Shown: in pieces, positions 1-12,924 of the stretch
How the letters are laid out: each line of letters starts with the position of its first letter
Numbering within the stretch: the first letter of the stretch is position 1
Made by a program: the position numbers and the translations under genes
NCBI GenBank assembly: GCA_040954595.2
Contig: CM082591.2
Span: 10,168,001 to 10,232,000, forward strand
Origin: Balanoglossus misakiensis
Taxonomy: Eukaryota; Hemichordata
Direction of reading: 5' to 3'
Length of the DNA: 64,000 bases
Notes under the pieces: model-generated
Seen by the model: only the letters and a program-made list of their open reading frames with translations
Told to the model about the DNA's origin: nothing
Databases searched by the model: none

Positions 1-378
1 TCCCTGTTGCATGCTATTAGTTCAGGGGCCAGTTTTAGCAGTGCTCTATTGAGTACTTTCGTATCGATGGATTGATCTCTCGTCCAATCAGAATGGCGGA
101 TGGTAGCATGATCCGACATATTGCGTATTACAATAGGGCTTCCTCATACAGGTCAGAACGGAGAGGTCATTCCTTTTATTTTAGGACGTCTCAGCTCCTT
201 TGTCTTTTCTGTTATAGTGTTAAAGAAATCAAACGGTTTTGTTTTGGCCGGTAAACACCGATGGATTAAATCTTAAGTCCATCGTGCATCCAAACGCAGT
301 CGAGTCGGTTTGGTCATTGTTTATGCGACAGTAAATGCCAAATGTGACAGAAGCATCATATTAAATGAGATAGAATAC

Positions 379-436
379 ACAAACAAACAAACATACGAAT
401 AAACAAACAGGCAAACAAACAAACAAACAAACAACC
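379..436. repeat. AAAC-rich microsatellite
   Basis: Imperfect (AAAC)n with interruptions (ATACGAAT, AGGC), directly abutting the MITE in every unit. Copy number varies between units: this copy has one more AAAC than most, and the copy near 28010 has fewer. This accounts for part of the unit length variation. Confidence 0.85.
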
Positions 437-440
437 ATTA

Positions 441-690
441 GGGACTGTTCAGAATTTACGTCCAAGTTGGGGATGGAGGATTTTTTATTTTCCTGGTGAT
501 TTTTTTCCATGGTCTCCCCTAGTAAATTGTGGAGGAAATATGTGGTCCCTCTTTAAATTTCCTGGGGATTTTCCATGGTCCCCCTATTGTGACTTTTATG
601 TCTAGTCTCCCCTAATTTGTCTTGGAGAAAATGGGTGGTCCCCCCCTCTGAAAATTCTCCGCCCCCTGGAAGTATATTCTGAACAGTCCC
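441..690. mobile_element. MITE with TTA target duplication, fixed in the unit
   Basis: Terminal inverted repeats GGGACTGTTCAGAATTTAC... and ...TATATTCTGAACAGTCCC enclose 250 bp, flanked by TTA at 438-440 and 691-693. The 3-bp duplication and GGG-type ends resemble PIF/Harbinger-like MITEs, but this superfamily call is inference. Equivalent copies lie at 2954-3203, 5468-5720, 7874-8126, 10374-10626, 23009-23262, 25526-25776, 28031-28280, 57578-57826, 60089-60338 and 62395-62644. The strand asymmetry (CCCC runs, GGGG on the other strand) explains a spurious 150-codon minus-strand frame at 25410-25862. No transposase is present. Confidence 0.85.
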
Positions 691-794
691 TTATTAAAGC
701 CAACAGCTAGCACCCTGGCTTCTCTGCCAGAGGAGCGATAACATCGACAAAATGCAGATACACAAGAAATGAGCACTTTATTCCACAAGTGAAG

Positions 795-881
795 TAGTCT
801 GTTCCCTGCCCCATTCCCACCGCTGGCTGCGCCCTTTAGCGTAGCGCCGATGGCAGTGGGAATGGGGCAGGGGACCAGACT
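795..881. mobile_element. 87-bp foldback element with 10-bp direct repeats
   Basis: A near-perfect hairpin: left arm TAGTCTGTTCCCTGCCCC..., right arm ...GGGGCAGGGGACCAGACTA, with a short loop around CTTTAGCGTA. The 10-bp sequence ACAAGTGAAG occurs directly on both sides (785-794 and 882-891), as expected of a target-site duplication. It is present in all full units at the same place, so it inserted before amplification. Family unknown; too small to encode anything. Confidence 0.8.
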
Positions 882-2588
882 ACAAGTGAAGAACCCCAGT
901 AACAGACGTAACGAACAAACAAACTACATGTACTAACAACAAAGCAAGAAAAGTGTCAAGCGTCGTCAAAGAAAACGAAAAAGTTCTAGCATGGTTGGTA
1001 AAAGTTATTGGTAGAAAACGAATAGGGCCTTCTACAAATGACGTCTCAGACCCGCAAACGCCACCAGAACACAAAACACATGCACAGAACAGTTTAAGCC
1101 GGTTGTTGTATGGAGCAGCAATAATCTGCGGTTGGGCCGTCGTAGATTTTCGCTGGTGGTGAAAATAAATAAAACACGATCGATGTTCGATTTATTCCAG
1201 ATCACATGCGTTTACGGCCAGGAGAGAGCATAAAAGTCTTCAAATGACCATGTGGTGGCGCACTTTTTCCGATTGGCTGTATTTCAATTTGTTCGTGGTA
1301 AATTAATTTTGTGGAGGTGACCGGCACTGAAGCTCTTAGCTAGGATGAGGTGGGATGGAAAAATGCCCCATTTTAGCTGTTTTAAAATATACGACTATTT
1401 ATAGACAAAAGGAAAATAAAACAAGCGCAAAAACATACCAAACCTAGTTTTATTAATTAAAAACAAAATTGCTGAGTAAAGGTTTTCATGTGGGCATTCA
1501 CTTTGAACTTGCTAAATTAATTTAAAGAGACAAAGTCGCTCTCTCTTTGTCCTTTTGCGATGATAGAATGCTTGCTTGAAGTCTCTCGTGCAATAAATGA
1601 TGTCGATTCATACATGTATGGATGGTGTATAGGTGGTCAGAATTTACATGTCTTTGCCACGACCAAACCAACAACACGTAAAATCAAAGTTTGGGTCATG
1701 AAATCGAGTTTTGTTACAGTCTAGAATTTCATGCCACCCCTTATGGTCATATTATTCTTGGTAGGCAAAAGTGACAAGTAGTCAAGTTTCAACACAGGCA
1801 ACATTTTTTACAAACAAACCACAAAGAAGACATCAAAAGGGAGAGAATTATAGAATGGTCAATGTGTGAAAAGTTAAGATACGTAAAGTGGCCGGGTTCA
1901 ACATTAACTCATCGACTTCATATCGTCTTCATGCCATGGTTTTTGCCTGCCTTGAAAGTTCTTGTCGTTGCAGAAGTGGTTTTGACAGAAAGAATTTAGT
2001 CTTCCGGGATGTTTGTGATTATTTGAACACCAGACAATACAATGCAACCTTGACTTCCAAAATACTTACCGGCATTGCATTATCTTACCATGGTTAGGCC
2101 TACAGTGAACAAATTTTCAACAATATTTTCTGAGTTACCGCTGATATTTGTTTTGTAGTATGGATATTAAATTATACATCCCGATACAAAACAGAATGTT
2201 ATAGAATCCTTCCTGAGTGATATTGAAAAAATTACCGGAATGCTACCGCCTAATCTATGGTTAGGGTTATTGCTATTATTTTATATCAGTAATCGACTTT
2301 GTGTATATCAATGTCATTTTCATAACGAAAATGAACTCGAGTCTAATGTAAACGTTACGAATTGATCGAAAGGCGCTCTGATGAATGTTAACACGAGTGC
2401 GCAGTGACAAGACATGCATCGTGCGTGACAGTGACAACAGTTCCTATAGAGCAGTTAAAAAATAAACCGGCCGTCCGTAAATTTATCAGCTATATTTTTT
2501 TTTATTTAGTCACGTTTTCCCTGTTGCATGCTATTAGTTCAGGGGCCAGTTTTAGCAGTGCTCTATTGAGTACTTTTGTATCGATGGA

Positions 2589-5102
2589 TTGATCTCTCGT
2601 CCAATCAGAATGGCGGATGGTAGCATGATCCGACATATTGCGTATTACAATAGGGCTTCCTCATACAGGTCAGAACGGAGAGGTCATTCCTTTTATTTTA
2701 GGACGTCTCAGCTCCTTTGTCTTTTCTGTTATAGTGTTAAAGAAATCAAACGGTTTTGTTTTGGCCGGTAAACACCGATGGATTAACTCTTAAGTCCATC
2801 GTGCATCCAAACGCAGTCGAGTCGGTTTGGTCATTGTTTATGCGACAGTAAATGCCAAATGTGACAGAAACATCATATTAAATGAGATAGAATACACAAA
2901 CAAACAAACATACGAATAAACAAACAGGCAAACAAACAAACAAACAACCATTAGGGACTGTTCAGAATTTACTTCCAAGTTGGGGATGGAGGATTTTTTA
3001 TTTTCCTGGTGATTTTTTTCCATGGTCTCCCCTAGTAAATTGTGGAGGAAATATGTGGTCCCTCTTTAAATTTCCTGGGGATTTTCCATGGTCCCCCTAT
3101 TGTGACTTTTATGTCTAGTCTCCCCTAATTTGTCTTGGAGAAAATGGGTGGTCCCCCCCTCTGAAAATTCTCCGCCCCCTGGAAGTATATTCTGAACAGT
3201 CCCTTATTAAAGCCAACAGCTAGCACCCTGGCTTCTCTGCCAGAGGAGCGATAACATCGACAAAATGCAGATACACAAGAAATGAGCACTTTATTCCACA
3301 AGTGAAGTAGTCTGTTCCCTGCCCCATTCCCACCGCTGGCTGCGCCCGTTAGCGTAGCGCCGATGGCAGTGGGAATGGGGCAGGGGACCAGACTACAAGT
3401 GAAGAACCCAAGTAACAGACGTAACGAACAAACAAACTACATGTACTAACAACAAAGCAAGAAAAGTGTCAAGCGTCGTCAAAGAAAACGAAAAAGTTCT
3501 AGCATGGTTGGTAAAAGTTATTGGTAGAAAACGAATAGGGCCTTCTACAAATGACGTCTCAGACCCGCAAACGCCACCAGAACACAAAACACATGCACAG
3601 AACAGTTTAAGCCGGTTGTTGTATGGAGCAGCAATAATCTGCGGTTGGGCCGTCGTAGATTTTCGCTGGTGGTGAAAATAAATAAAACACGATCGATGTT
3701 CGATTTATTCCAGATCACATGCGTTTACGGCCAGGAGAGAGCATAAAAGTCTTCAAATGACCATGTGGTGGCGCACTTTTTCCGATTGGCTGTATTTCAA
3801 TTTGTTCGTGGTAAATTAATTTTGTGGAGGTGACCGGCACTGAAGCTCTTAGCTAGGATGAGGTGGGATGGAAAAATGCCCCATTTTAGCTGTTTTAAAA
3901 TATACGACTATTTGTAGACAAAAGGAAAATAAAACAAGCGCAAAAACATACCAAACCTAGTTTTATTAATTAAAAACAAAATTGCTGAGTAAAGGTTTTC
4001 ATGTGGGCATTCACTTTGAACTTGCTAAATTAATTTAAAGAGACAAAGTCGCTCTCTCTTTGTCCTTTTGCGATGATAGAATGCTTGCTTGAAGTCTCTC
4101 GTGCAATAAATGATGTCGATTCATACATGTATGGATGGTGTATAGGTGGTCGGAATTTACATGTCTTTGCCACGACCAAACCAACAACACGTAAAATCAA
4201 AATTTGGGTCATGAAATCGAGTTTTGTTACAGTCTAGAATTTCATGCCACCCCTTATGGTCATATTATTCTTGGTAGGCAAAAGTGACAAGTAGTCAAGT
4301 TTCAACACAGGCAACATTTTTTACAAACAAACCACAAAGAAGACATCAAAAGGGAGAGAATTATAGAATGGTCAATGTGTGAAAAGTTAAGATACGTAAA
4401 GTGGCCGGGTTCAACATTAACTCATCGACTTCATATCGTCTTCATGCCATGGTTTTTGCCTGCCCTGAAAGTTCTTGTCGTTGCAGAAGTGGTTTTGACA
4501 GAAAGAATTTAGTCTTCCGGTATGTTTGTGATTATTTGAACACCAGACAATACAATGCAACCTTGACTTCCAAAATACTTACCGGCATTGCATTATCTTA
4601 CCATGGTTAGGCCTACAGTGAACAAATTTTCAACAATATTTTCTGAGTTACCGCTGATATTTGTTTTGTAGTATGGATATTAAATTATACATCCCGATAC
4701 AAAGCAGAATGTTATAGACTCCTTCCTGAGTGATATTGAAAAAATTACCGGAATGCTACCGCCTAATCTATGGTTAGGGTTATTGCTATTATTTTATATC
4801 AGTAATCGACTTTGTGTATATCAATGTCATTTTCATAACGAAAATGAACTCGAGTCTAATGTAAACGTTACGAATTGATCGAAAGGCGTTCTGATGAATG
4901 TTAACACGAGTGCGCAGTGACAAGACATGCATCGTGCATGACAGTGACAACAGTTCCTATAGAGCAGTTAAAAAATAAACCGGCCGTCCGTAAATTTATC
5001 AGCTATATTTTTTTTTTATTTAGTCACGTTTTCCCTGTTGCATGCTATTAGTTCAGGGGCCAGTTTTAGCAGTGCTCTATTGAGTACTTTCGTATCGATG
5101 GA
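2589..5102. repeat. Macrosatellite copy 2
   Basis: Complete unit. The minus-strand ATG frame (4030-4212, 60 codons) is open here, but the same frame is interrupted in other copies, so I do not call it a gene. Confidence 0.93.
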
Positions 5103-7508
5103 TTGATCTCTCGTCCAATCAGAATGGCGGATGGTGGCATGATCCGACATATTGCGTATTACAATAGGGCTTCCTCATACAGGTCAGAACGGAGAGGTCA
5201 TTCCTTTTATTTTAGGACGTCTCAGCTCCTTTGTCTTTTCTGTTATAGTGTTAAAGAAATCAAACGGTTTTGTTTTGGCCGGTAAACACCGATGGATTAA
5301 CTCTTAAGTCCATCGTGCATCCAAACGCAGTCGAGTCGGTTTGGTCATTGTTTATGCGACAGTAAATGCCAAATGTGACAGAAGCATCATATTAAATGAG
5401 ATAGAATACACAAACAAACAAACATACGAATAAACAAACAGGCAAACAAACAAACAAACAACCATTAGGGACTGTTCAGAATTTACTTCCAAGTTGGGGA
5501 TGGAGGATTTTTTATTTTCCTGGTGATTTTTTTCTATGGTCTCCCCTAGTAAATTGTGGAGGAAATATGTGGACCCTCCTTAAATTTCCTGGGGATTTTC
5601 CATGGTCCCCCTATTGTGACTTTTATGTGTAGTCTCCCCTAATTTGTCTTGGTGAAAATGGGTGGTCCCCCCCCCCTCTGAAAATTCTCCGCCCCCTGGA
5701 AGTAAATTCTGAACAGTCCTTTATTAAAGCCAACAGCTAGCACCCTGGCTTCTCTGCCAGAGGAGCGATAACATCGACAAAATGCAGATACACAAGAAAT
5801 GAGCACTTTATTCCACAAGTGAAGTAGTCTGTTCCCTGTCCCATTCCCACCGCTGGCTGCGCCCTTTAGCGTAGCGCCGATGGCAGTGGGAATGGGGCAG
5901 GGGACCAGACTACAAGTGAAGAACCCCAGTAACAGACGTAACGAACAAACAAACTACATGTACTAACAACAAAGCAAGAAAAGTGTCAAGCGTCGTCAAA
6001 GAAAACGAAAAAGTTCTAGCATGGTTGGTAAAAGTTATTGGTAGAAAACGAATAGGGCCTTCTACAAATGACGTCTCAGACCCACAAACGCCACCAGAAC
6101 ACAAAACACATGCACAGAACAGTTTAAGCCGGTTGTTGTATGGAGCAGCAATAATCTGCGGTTGGGCCGTCGTAGATTTTCGCTGGTGGTGAAAATAAAT
6201 AAAACACGATCGATGTTCGATTTATTCCAGATCACATGCGTTTACGGCCAGGAGAGAGCATAAAAGTCTTCAAATGACCATGTGGTGGCGCACTTTTTCC
6301 GATTGGCTGTATTTCAATTGTTCGTGGTAAATTAATTTTGTGGAGGTGACCGGCACTGAAGCTCTTAGCTAGGATGAGGTGGGATGGAAAAATGCCCCAT
6401 TTTAGCTGTTTTAAAATATACGACTATTTATAGACAAAAGGAAAATAAAACAAGCGCAAAAACATACCAAACCTAGTTTTATTAATTAAAAACAAAATTG
6501 CTGAGTAAAGGTTTTCATGTGGGCATTCACTTGCTAAATTAATTTAAAGAGACAAAGTCGAATTTACATGTCTTCGCCACGACCAAACCAACAACACGTA
6601 AAATCAAAGTTTGGGTCATAAAATCGAGTTTGGTTACAGTCTAGAATTTCATGCCACCCCTTATGGTCATATTATTCTTGGTAGGCAAAAGTGACAAGTA
6701 GTCAAGTTTCAACACAGGCAACATTTTTTACAAACAAACCACAAAGAAGACATCAAAAGGGAGAGAATTATAGAATGGTCAATGTGTGAAAAGTTAAGAT
6801 ACGTAAAGTGGCCTGGTTCAACATTAACTCATCGACTTCATATCGTCTTCATGCCGTGGTTTTTGCCTGCCCTGAAAGTTCTTGTCGTTGCAGAAGTGGT
6901 TTTGACAGAAAGAATTTAGTCTTCCGGGATGTTTGTGATTATTTGAACACCAGACAATACAATGCAACCTTGACTTCCAAAATACTTACCGGCATTGCAT
7001 TATCTTACCATGGTTAGGCCTACAGTGAACACATTTTCAACAATATTTTCTGAGATACCGCTGATATTTGTTTTGTAGTATGGATATTAAATTATACATC
7101 CCGATACAAAACAGAATGTTATAGAATCCTTCCTGAGTGATATTGAAAAAATTACCGGAATGCTACCGCCTAATCTATGGTTAGGGTTATTGCTATTATT
7201 TTATATCAGTAATCGACTTTGTGTATATCAATGTCATTTTCATAACGAAAATGAACTCGAGTCTAATGTAAACGTTACGAATTGATCGAAAGGCGCTCTG
7301 ATGAATGTTAACACGAGTGCGCAGTGACAAGACATGCATCGTGCATGACAGTGACAACAGTTCCTATAGAGCAGTTAAAAAATAAACCGGCCGTCCGTAA
7401 ATTTATCAGCTATATTTTTTTTTATTTAGTCACGTTTTCCCTGTTGCATGCTATTAGTTCAGGGGCCAGTTTTAGCAGTGCTCTATTGAGTACTTTCGTA
7501 TCGATGGA
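5103..7508. repeat. Macrosatellite copy 3, internally deleted
   Basis: About 110 bp shorter than neighbours. Two deletions lie close together: 8 bp near 6530 (TTGAACTT region) and about 104 bp at 6560, where AAAGTCG is joined directly to AATTTACATG. The large deletion has TCG at both original ends, suggesting slippage or microhomology-mediated loss. The last base of the MITE right end is also changed (AGTCCT at 5720). Confidence 0.9.
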
Positions 7509-10008
7509 TTGATCTCTCGTCCAATCAGAATGGCGGATGGTAGCATGATCCGACATATTGCGTATTACAATAGGGCTTCCTCATACAGGTCAGAACGGAG
7601 AGGTCATTCCTTTTATTTTAGGACGTCTCAGCTCCTTTGTCTTTTCTGTTATAGTGTTAAAGAAATCAAACGGTTTTGTTTTGGCCGGTAAACACCGATG
7701 GATTAACTCTTAAGTCCATCGTGCATCCAAACGCAGTCGAGTCGGTTTGGTCATTGTTTATGCGACAGTAAATGCCAAATGTGACAGAAGCATCATATTA
7801 AATGAGATAGAATACACAAACAAACAAACATACGAATAAACAAACAGGCAAACAAACAAACAAACAACCATTAGGGACTGTTCAGAATTTACTTCCAAGT
7901 TGGGGATGGAGGATTTTTTATTTTCCTGGTGATTTTTTTCCATGGTCTCCCCTAGTAAATTGTGGAGGAAATATGTGGTCCCTCCTTAAATTTCCTTGGG
8001 ATTTTCCATGGTCCCCCTATTGTGACTTTTATGTCTAGTCTCCCCTAGTTTGTCTTGGAGAAAATGGGTGGTCCCCCCCCCCTCTGAAAATTCTCCGCCC
8101 CCTGGAAGTAAATTCTGAACAGTCCCTTATTAAAGCCAACAGCTAGCACCCTGGCTTCTCTGCCAGAGGAGCGATAACATCGACAAAATGCAGATACACA
8201 AGAAATGAGCACTTTATTCCACAAGTGAAGTAGTCTGTTCCCTGCCCCATTCCCACCGCTGGCTGCGCCCTTTAGCGTAGCGCCGATGGCAGTGGGAATG
8301 GGGCAGGGGACCAGACTACAAGTGAAGAACCCCAGTAACAGACGTAGCGAACAAACAAACTACATGTACTAACAACAGAGCAAGAAAAGTGTCAAGCGTC
8401 GTCAAAGAAAACGAAAAAGTTCTAGCATGGTTGGTAAAAGTTATTGGTAGAAAACGAATAGGGCCTTCTACAAATGACGTCTCAGACCCGCAAACGCCAC
8501 CAGAACACAAAACACATGCACAGAACAGTTTAAGCCGGTTGTTGTATGGAGCAGCAATAATCTGCGGTTGGGCCGTCGTAGATTTTCGCTGGTGGTGAAA
8601 ATAAATAAAACACGATCGATGTTCGATTTATTCCAGATCACATGCGTTTACGGCCAGGAGAGAGCATAAAAGTCTTCAAATGACCATGTGGTGGCGCACT
8701 TTTTCCGATTGGCTGTATTTCAATTTGTTCGTGGTAAATTAATTTTGTGTAGGTGACCGGCACTGAAGCTCTTAGCTAGGATGAGGTGGGATGGAAAAAT
8801 GCCCCATTTTAGCTGTTTTAAAATATACGACTATTTATAGACAAAAGGAAAATAAAACAAGCGCAAAAACATACCAAACCTAGTTTTATTAATTAAAAAC
8901 AAAATTGCTGAGTAAAGGTTTTCATGTGGGCATTCACTTTGAACTTGCTAAATTAATTTAAAGAGACAAAGTCGCTCTCTCTTTGTCCTTTTGCGATGAT
9001 AGAATGCTTGCTTGAAGTCTCTCGTGCAATAAATGATGTCGATTCATACATGTATGGATGGTGTATAGGTGGTCGGAATTTACATGTCTTTGCCACGTAA
9101 AATCAAAGTTTGGGTCATGAAATCGAGTTTTGTTACAGTCTAGAATTTCATGCCACCACTTATGGTCATATTATTCTTGGTAGGCAAAAGTGACAAGTAG
9201 TCAAGTTTCAACACATGCAACATTTTTTACAAACAAACAACAAAGAAGACATCAAAAGGGAGAGAATTATAGAATGGTCAATGTGTGAAAAGTTAAGATA
9301 CGTAAAGTGGCCGGGTTCAACATTAGCTCATCGACTTCATATCGTCTTCATGCCATGGTTTTTGCCTGCCCTGAAAGTTCTTGTCGTTGCAGAAGTGGTT
9401 TTGACAGAAAGAATTTAGTCTTCCGGGATGTTTGTGATTATTTGAACACCAGACAATACAATGCAACCTTGACTTCCAAAATACTTACCGGCATTGCATT
9501 ATCTTACCATGGTTAGGCCTACAGTGAACAAATTTTCAACAATATTTTCTGAGTTACCGCTGATATTTGTTTTGTAGTATGGATATTAAATTATACATCC
9601 CGATACAAATCAGAATGTTATAGAATCCTTCCTGAGTGATATTGAAAAAATTACCGGAATGCTACCGCCTAATCTATGGTTAGGGTTATTGCTATTATTT
9701 TATATCAGTAATCGACTTTGTGTATATCAATGTCATTTTCATAACGAAAATGAACTCGAGTCTAATGTAAACGTTACGAATTGATCGAAAGGCGCTCTGA
9801 TGAATGTTAACACGAGTGCGCAGTGACAAGACATGCATCGTGCGTGACAATGACAACAGTTCCTATAGAGCAGTTAAAAAATAAACCGGCCGTCCGTAAA
9901 TTTATCAGCTATATTTTTTTTTTATTTAGTCACGTTTTCCCTGTTGCATGCTATTAGTTCAGGGGCCAGTTTTAGCAGTGCTCTATTGATTACTTTCGTA
10001 TCGATGGA
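7509..10008. repeat. Macrosatellite copy 4
   Basis: Complete unit with a 17-bp deletion at 9097 between two CACG direct repeats. It shares this deletion and further variants (ACATGCAAC near 9216, ACATTAGCTC near 9320) with copy 5, whose second half lies beyond the Helitron-like insert. Confidence 0.92.
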
Positions 10009-12924
10009 TTGATCTCTCGTCCAATCAGAATGGCGGATGGTAGCATGATCCGACATATTGCGTATTACAATAGGGCTTCCTCATACAGGTCAGAACGGAG
10101 AGGTCATTCCTTTTATTTTAGGACGTCTCAGCTCCTTTGTCTTTTCTGTTATAGTGTTAAAGAAATCAAACGGTTTTGTTTTGGCCGGTAAACACCGATG
10201 AATTAACTCTTAAGTCCATCGTGCATCCAAACGCAGTCGAGTCGGTTTGGTCATTGTTTATGCGACAGTAAATGCCAAATGTGACAGAAGCATCATATTA
10301 AATGAGATAGAATACACAAACAAACAAACATACGAATAAACAAACAGGCAAACAAACAAACAAACAACCATTAGGGACTGTTCAGAATTTACTTCCAAGT
10401 TGGGGATGGAGGATTTTTTATTTTCCTGGTGATTTTTTTCCATGGTCTCCCCTAGTAAATTGTGGAGAAAATATGTGGTTCCTCCTTAAATTTCCTGGGG
10501 ATTTTCCATGGTCCCCCTATTGTGACTTTTATGTCTAGTCTCCCCTAATTTGTCTTGGAGAAAATGGGTGGTCCCCCCCCCCTCTGAAAATTCTCCGCCC
10601 CCGGGAAGTAAATTCTGAACAGTCCCTTATTAAAGCCAACAGCTAGCACCCTGGCTTCTCTGCCAGAGGAGCGATAACATCGACAAAATGCAGATACACA
10701 AGAAATGAGCACTTTATTCCACAAGCGAAGTAGTCTGTTCCCTGCCCCATTCCCACCGCTGGCTGCGCCCTTTAGCGTAGCGCCGATGGCAGTGGGAATG
10801 GGGCAGGGGACCAGACTACAAGTGAAGAACCCCAGTAACAGACGTAACGAACAAACAAACTACATGTACTAACAACAAAGCAAGAAAAGTGTCAAGCGTC
10901 GTCAAAGAAAACGAAACAGTTCTAGCATGGTTGGTAAAAGTTATTGGTAGAAAACGAATAGGGCCTTCTACAAATGACGTCTCAGACCCGAAAACGCCAC
11001 CAGAACACAAAACACATGCACAGAACAGTTTAAGCCGGTTGTTGTATGGAGCAGCAATAATCTGCGGTTGGGCCGTCGTCGATTTTCGCTGGTGGTGAAA
11101 ATAAATAAAACACGATCGATGTTCGATTTATTCCAGATCACATGCGTTTACGGCCAGGAGAGAGCATAAAAGTCTTCAAATGACCATGTGGTGGCGCACT
11201 TTTTCCGATTGGCTGTATTTCAATTTGTTCGTGGTAAATTAATGTTGTGGAGGTGACCGGCACTGAAGCTCTTAGCTAGGATGAGGTGGGATGGAAAAAT
11301 GCCCCATTTTAGCTGTTTTAAAATATACGACTATTTATAGACAAAAGGAAAATAAAAATATAGCTGCAAGCAGCAATGACGGGCCCAAGCTTAAGACGAA
11401 GGTCAAAGGTCATAAGTGGTCACCCAAAATTTTGGCAAGAAATTTTGACCCCATACTGGTCCGTGTCCCACAAGAACAAAATCTCTAGCCCTATTGGTTC
11501 GCCTACAATTAGGTATGCGCATAATTAATGAGGAAAAGTGTAAGGCTCCACCAGGAGTTCCATCCCTCCAAATGCCAAGGCTGTATCTGCTGTGGCTGCC
11601 GAGATATGGTAAAGTAGGTCAAAGGTCACCTGAGGTCATGCAAAATTTGGGCAAGTAATTTTGACCCTATACTGGTCCATGTTCAACAAAAACCAAACCT
11701 ATAGCCCTATTGGTAAGCCTGGAATTAGGTATGCACATAATTAATGAGGTAGGCAGGTGTCACAGGTGACCCCCAATTTTGCCTTTTCAATTTTAGTCCT
11801 AACCCACCAAATGCAAGTCTGTACCTGCTCTAGATGCCAAGATCTGGTAAAGTAGGTCAAAGGTCACCTGAGGTCATACAAAATGTGGGCAAAAAATTTT
11901 GACCCCATACTGGTCCATGTTCAACAAAAACCAAACCTATAGCCCTATTGGTTAGCCTGGAATTAGGTATGCACATAATTAATGAGATATGCAGGTGTCA
12001 CAGGTGACCCCCATTTTGGCTTTTCAACTTTAGTCCCAACCCTCCAAACGCCAAGTCTGTACCTGCTCTGGATGCCGAGATATAGGAAAGTAGGTCAAAG
12101 GTCACCTGGGGTCACCCAAAATTTGGGCAAGAAATTTTGACCCTATACTGGCCCATGTCCCACAAGAACAAAACCTCTAGCCCTCTTAGTTAGCCCAGAA
12201 TTAGGTATGCACATAATTAATGAGTTAAGCAGGTGTTACAGGTGAGCCTAAAATTGTGCCTTTTATTTTGGTGCTATTGTGCTCACTGATAGACAATCAC
12301 TGTACAGGACTATTGCACAGACGAGAATTCCACAATGAGACATGGACATAGCTTAACCATAGAGGTATAAGTAAAGGTAAGAATTTAATAAAACAAATTA
12401 ATATAAAAAAATCGGTCGATTTTTCATATTATTTTTTTTCAATTAAAATTATTGACAAATGCTAGGCTAGCTGCACACCAAAGTTGAAGATGATCGGCCT
12501 AACAGATTTTGAGATATGTATGCATATTTATCCAAAATAATATGTGGTCATAGCTTAACTATGTAAAGTATAGGCACATGGCTTGGGCGAAAAATATGAA
12601 AAATAATACTTAAAAATCTTCTTCTCAAAATTGACATGGCCTATGGCCTTGACATTTGGCATGTACAACCCTGGACATATGGCCCACAAAGTATCTTAAC
12701 AGAATTTTGATATCTCCATTCATATGCAAATTAGGCCAATTTGAAAATTTTGCCCATATATGGTCATCAGGTCACGTGACTAATTAAACATTCACAAGGG
12801 TACAGCACTAGCTCTCATTGGCCTGCACCATTGTGCCAAGTTTGTAATTGGTAGGTATAGCCGTTTTCCAGATCTAGCTGGCCGAAAAAACTGCACAAGA
12901 AAAAAAAGAAGAAGTAGAAGAAAA

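Larger units (their letters stand above)
72..2588. repeat. Macrosatellite copy 1 (reference unit)
   Basis: Order of parts in the unit: CCAATCA followed by ATGGCGG at 84-99 (NF-Y-like and YY1-like, motif only); an AAAC-rich tract at 379-436; a 250-bp MITE at 441-690; an 87-bp foldback at 795-881; a TATA-like CATAAAAG near 1229; an inverted CCAAT (GATTGGCTG) at 1271; a TTAA-MITE-like end at about 1522-1560; then AT-rich DNA with no recognised feature to 2588. The minus-strand 60-aa ATG frame that is open in copies 2, 6 and 7 has a stop here (CGA to TGA). Confidence 0.9.

Noticed and set aside
953-1162. 69-codon plus-strand frame repeated in nearly every macrosatellite unit
   Set aside because: Starts at GTG, lies in a noncoding repeat, is deleted in copy 11, and is conserved only as far as the units themselves are identical.
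2058-2095. ATACTTACCGGCA resembling the 5' end of U1 snRNA
   Set aside because: Only about 9-13 bases match and nothing downstream fits U1 stems or an Sm site; better explained as a minus-strand GTAAGTAT by chance.
2261-2290. GGTTAGGGTTA as a telomere-repeat trace
   Set aside because: Less than two TTAGGG units per copy; not an interstitial telomere array.
4030-4212. 60-codon minus-strand ATG frame in several units
   Set aside because: Stops appear in copies 1 and 8, a 17-bp deletion removes it in copies 4 and 5, and a larger deletion in copy 3; no sign of selection.
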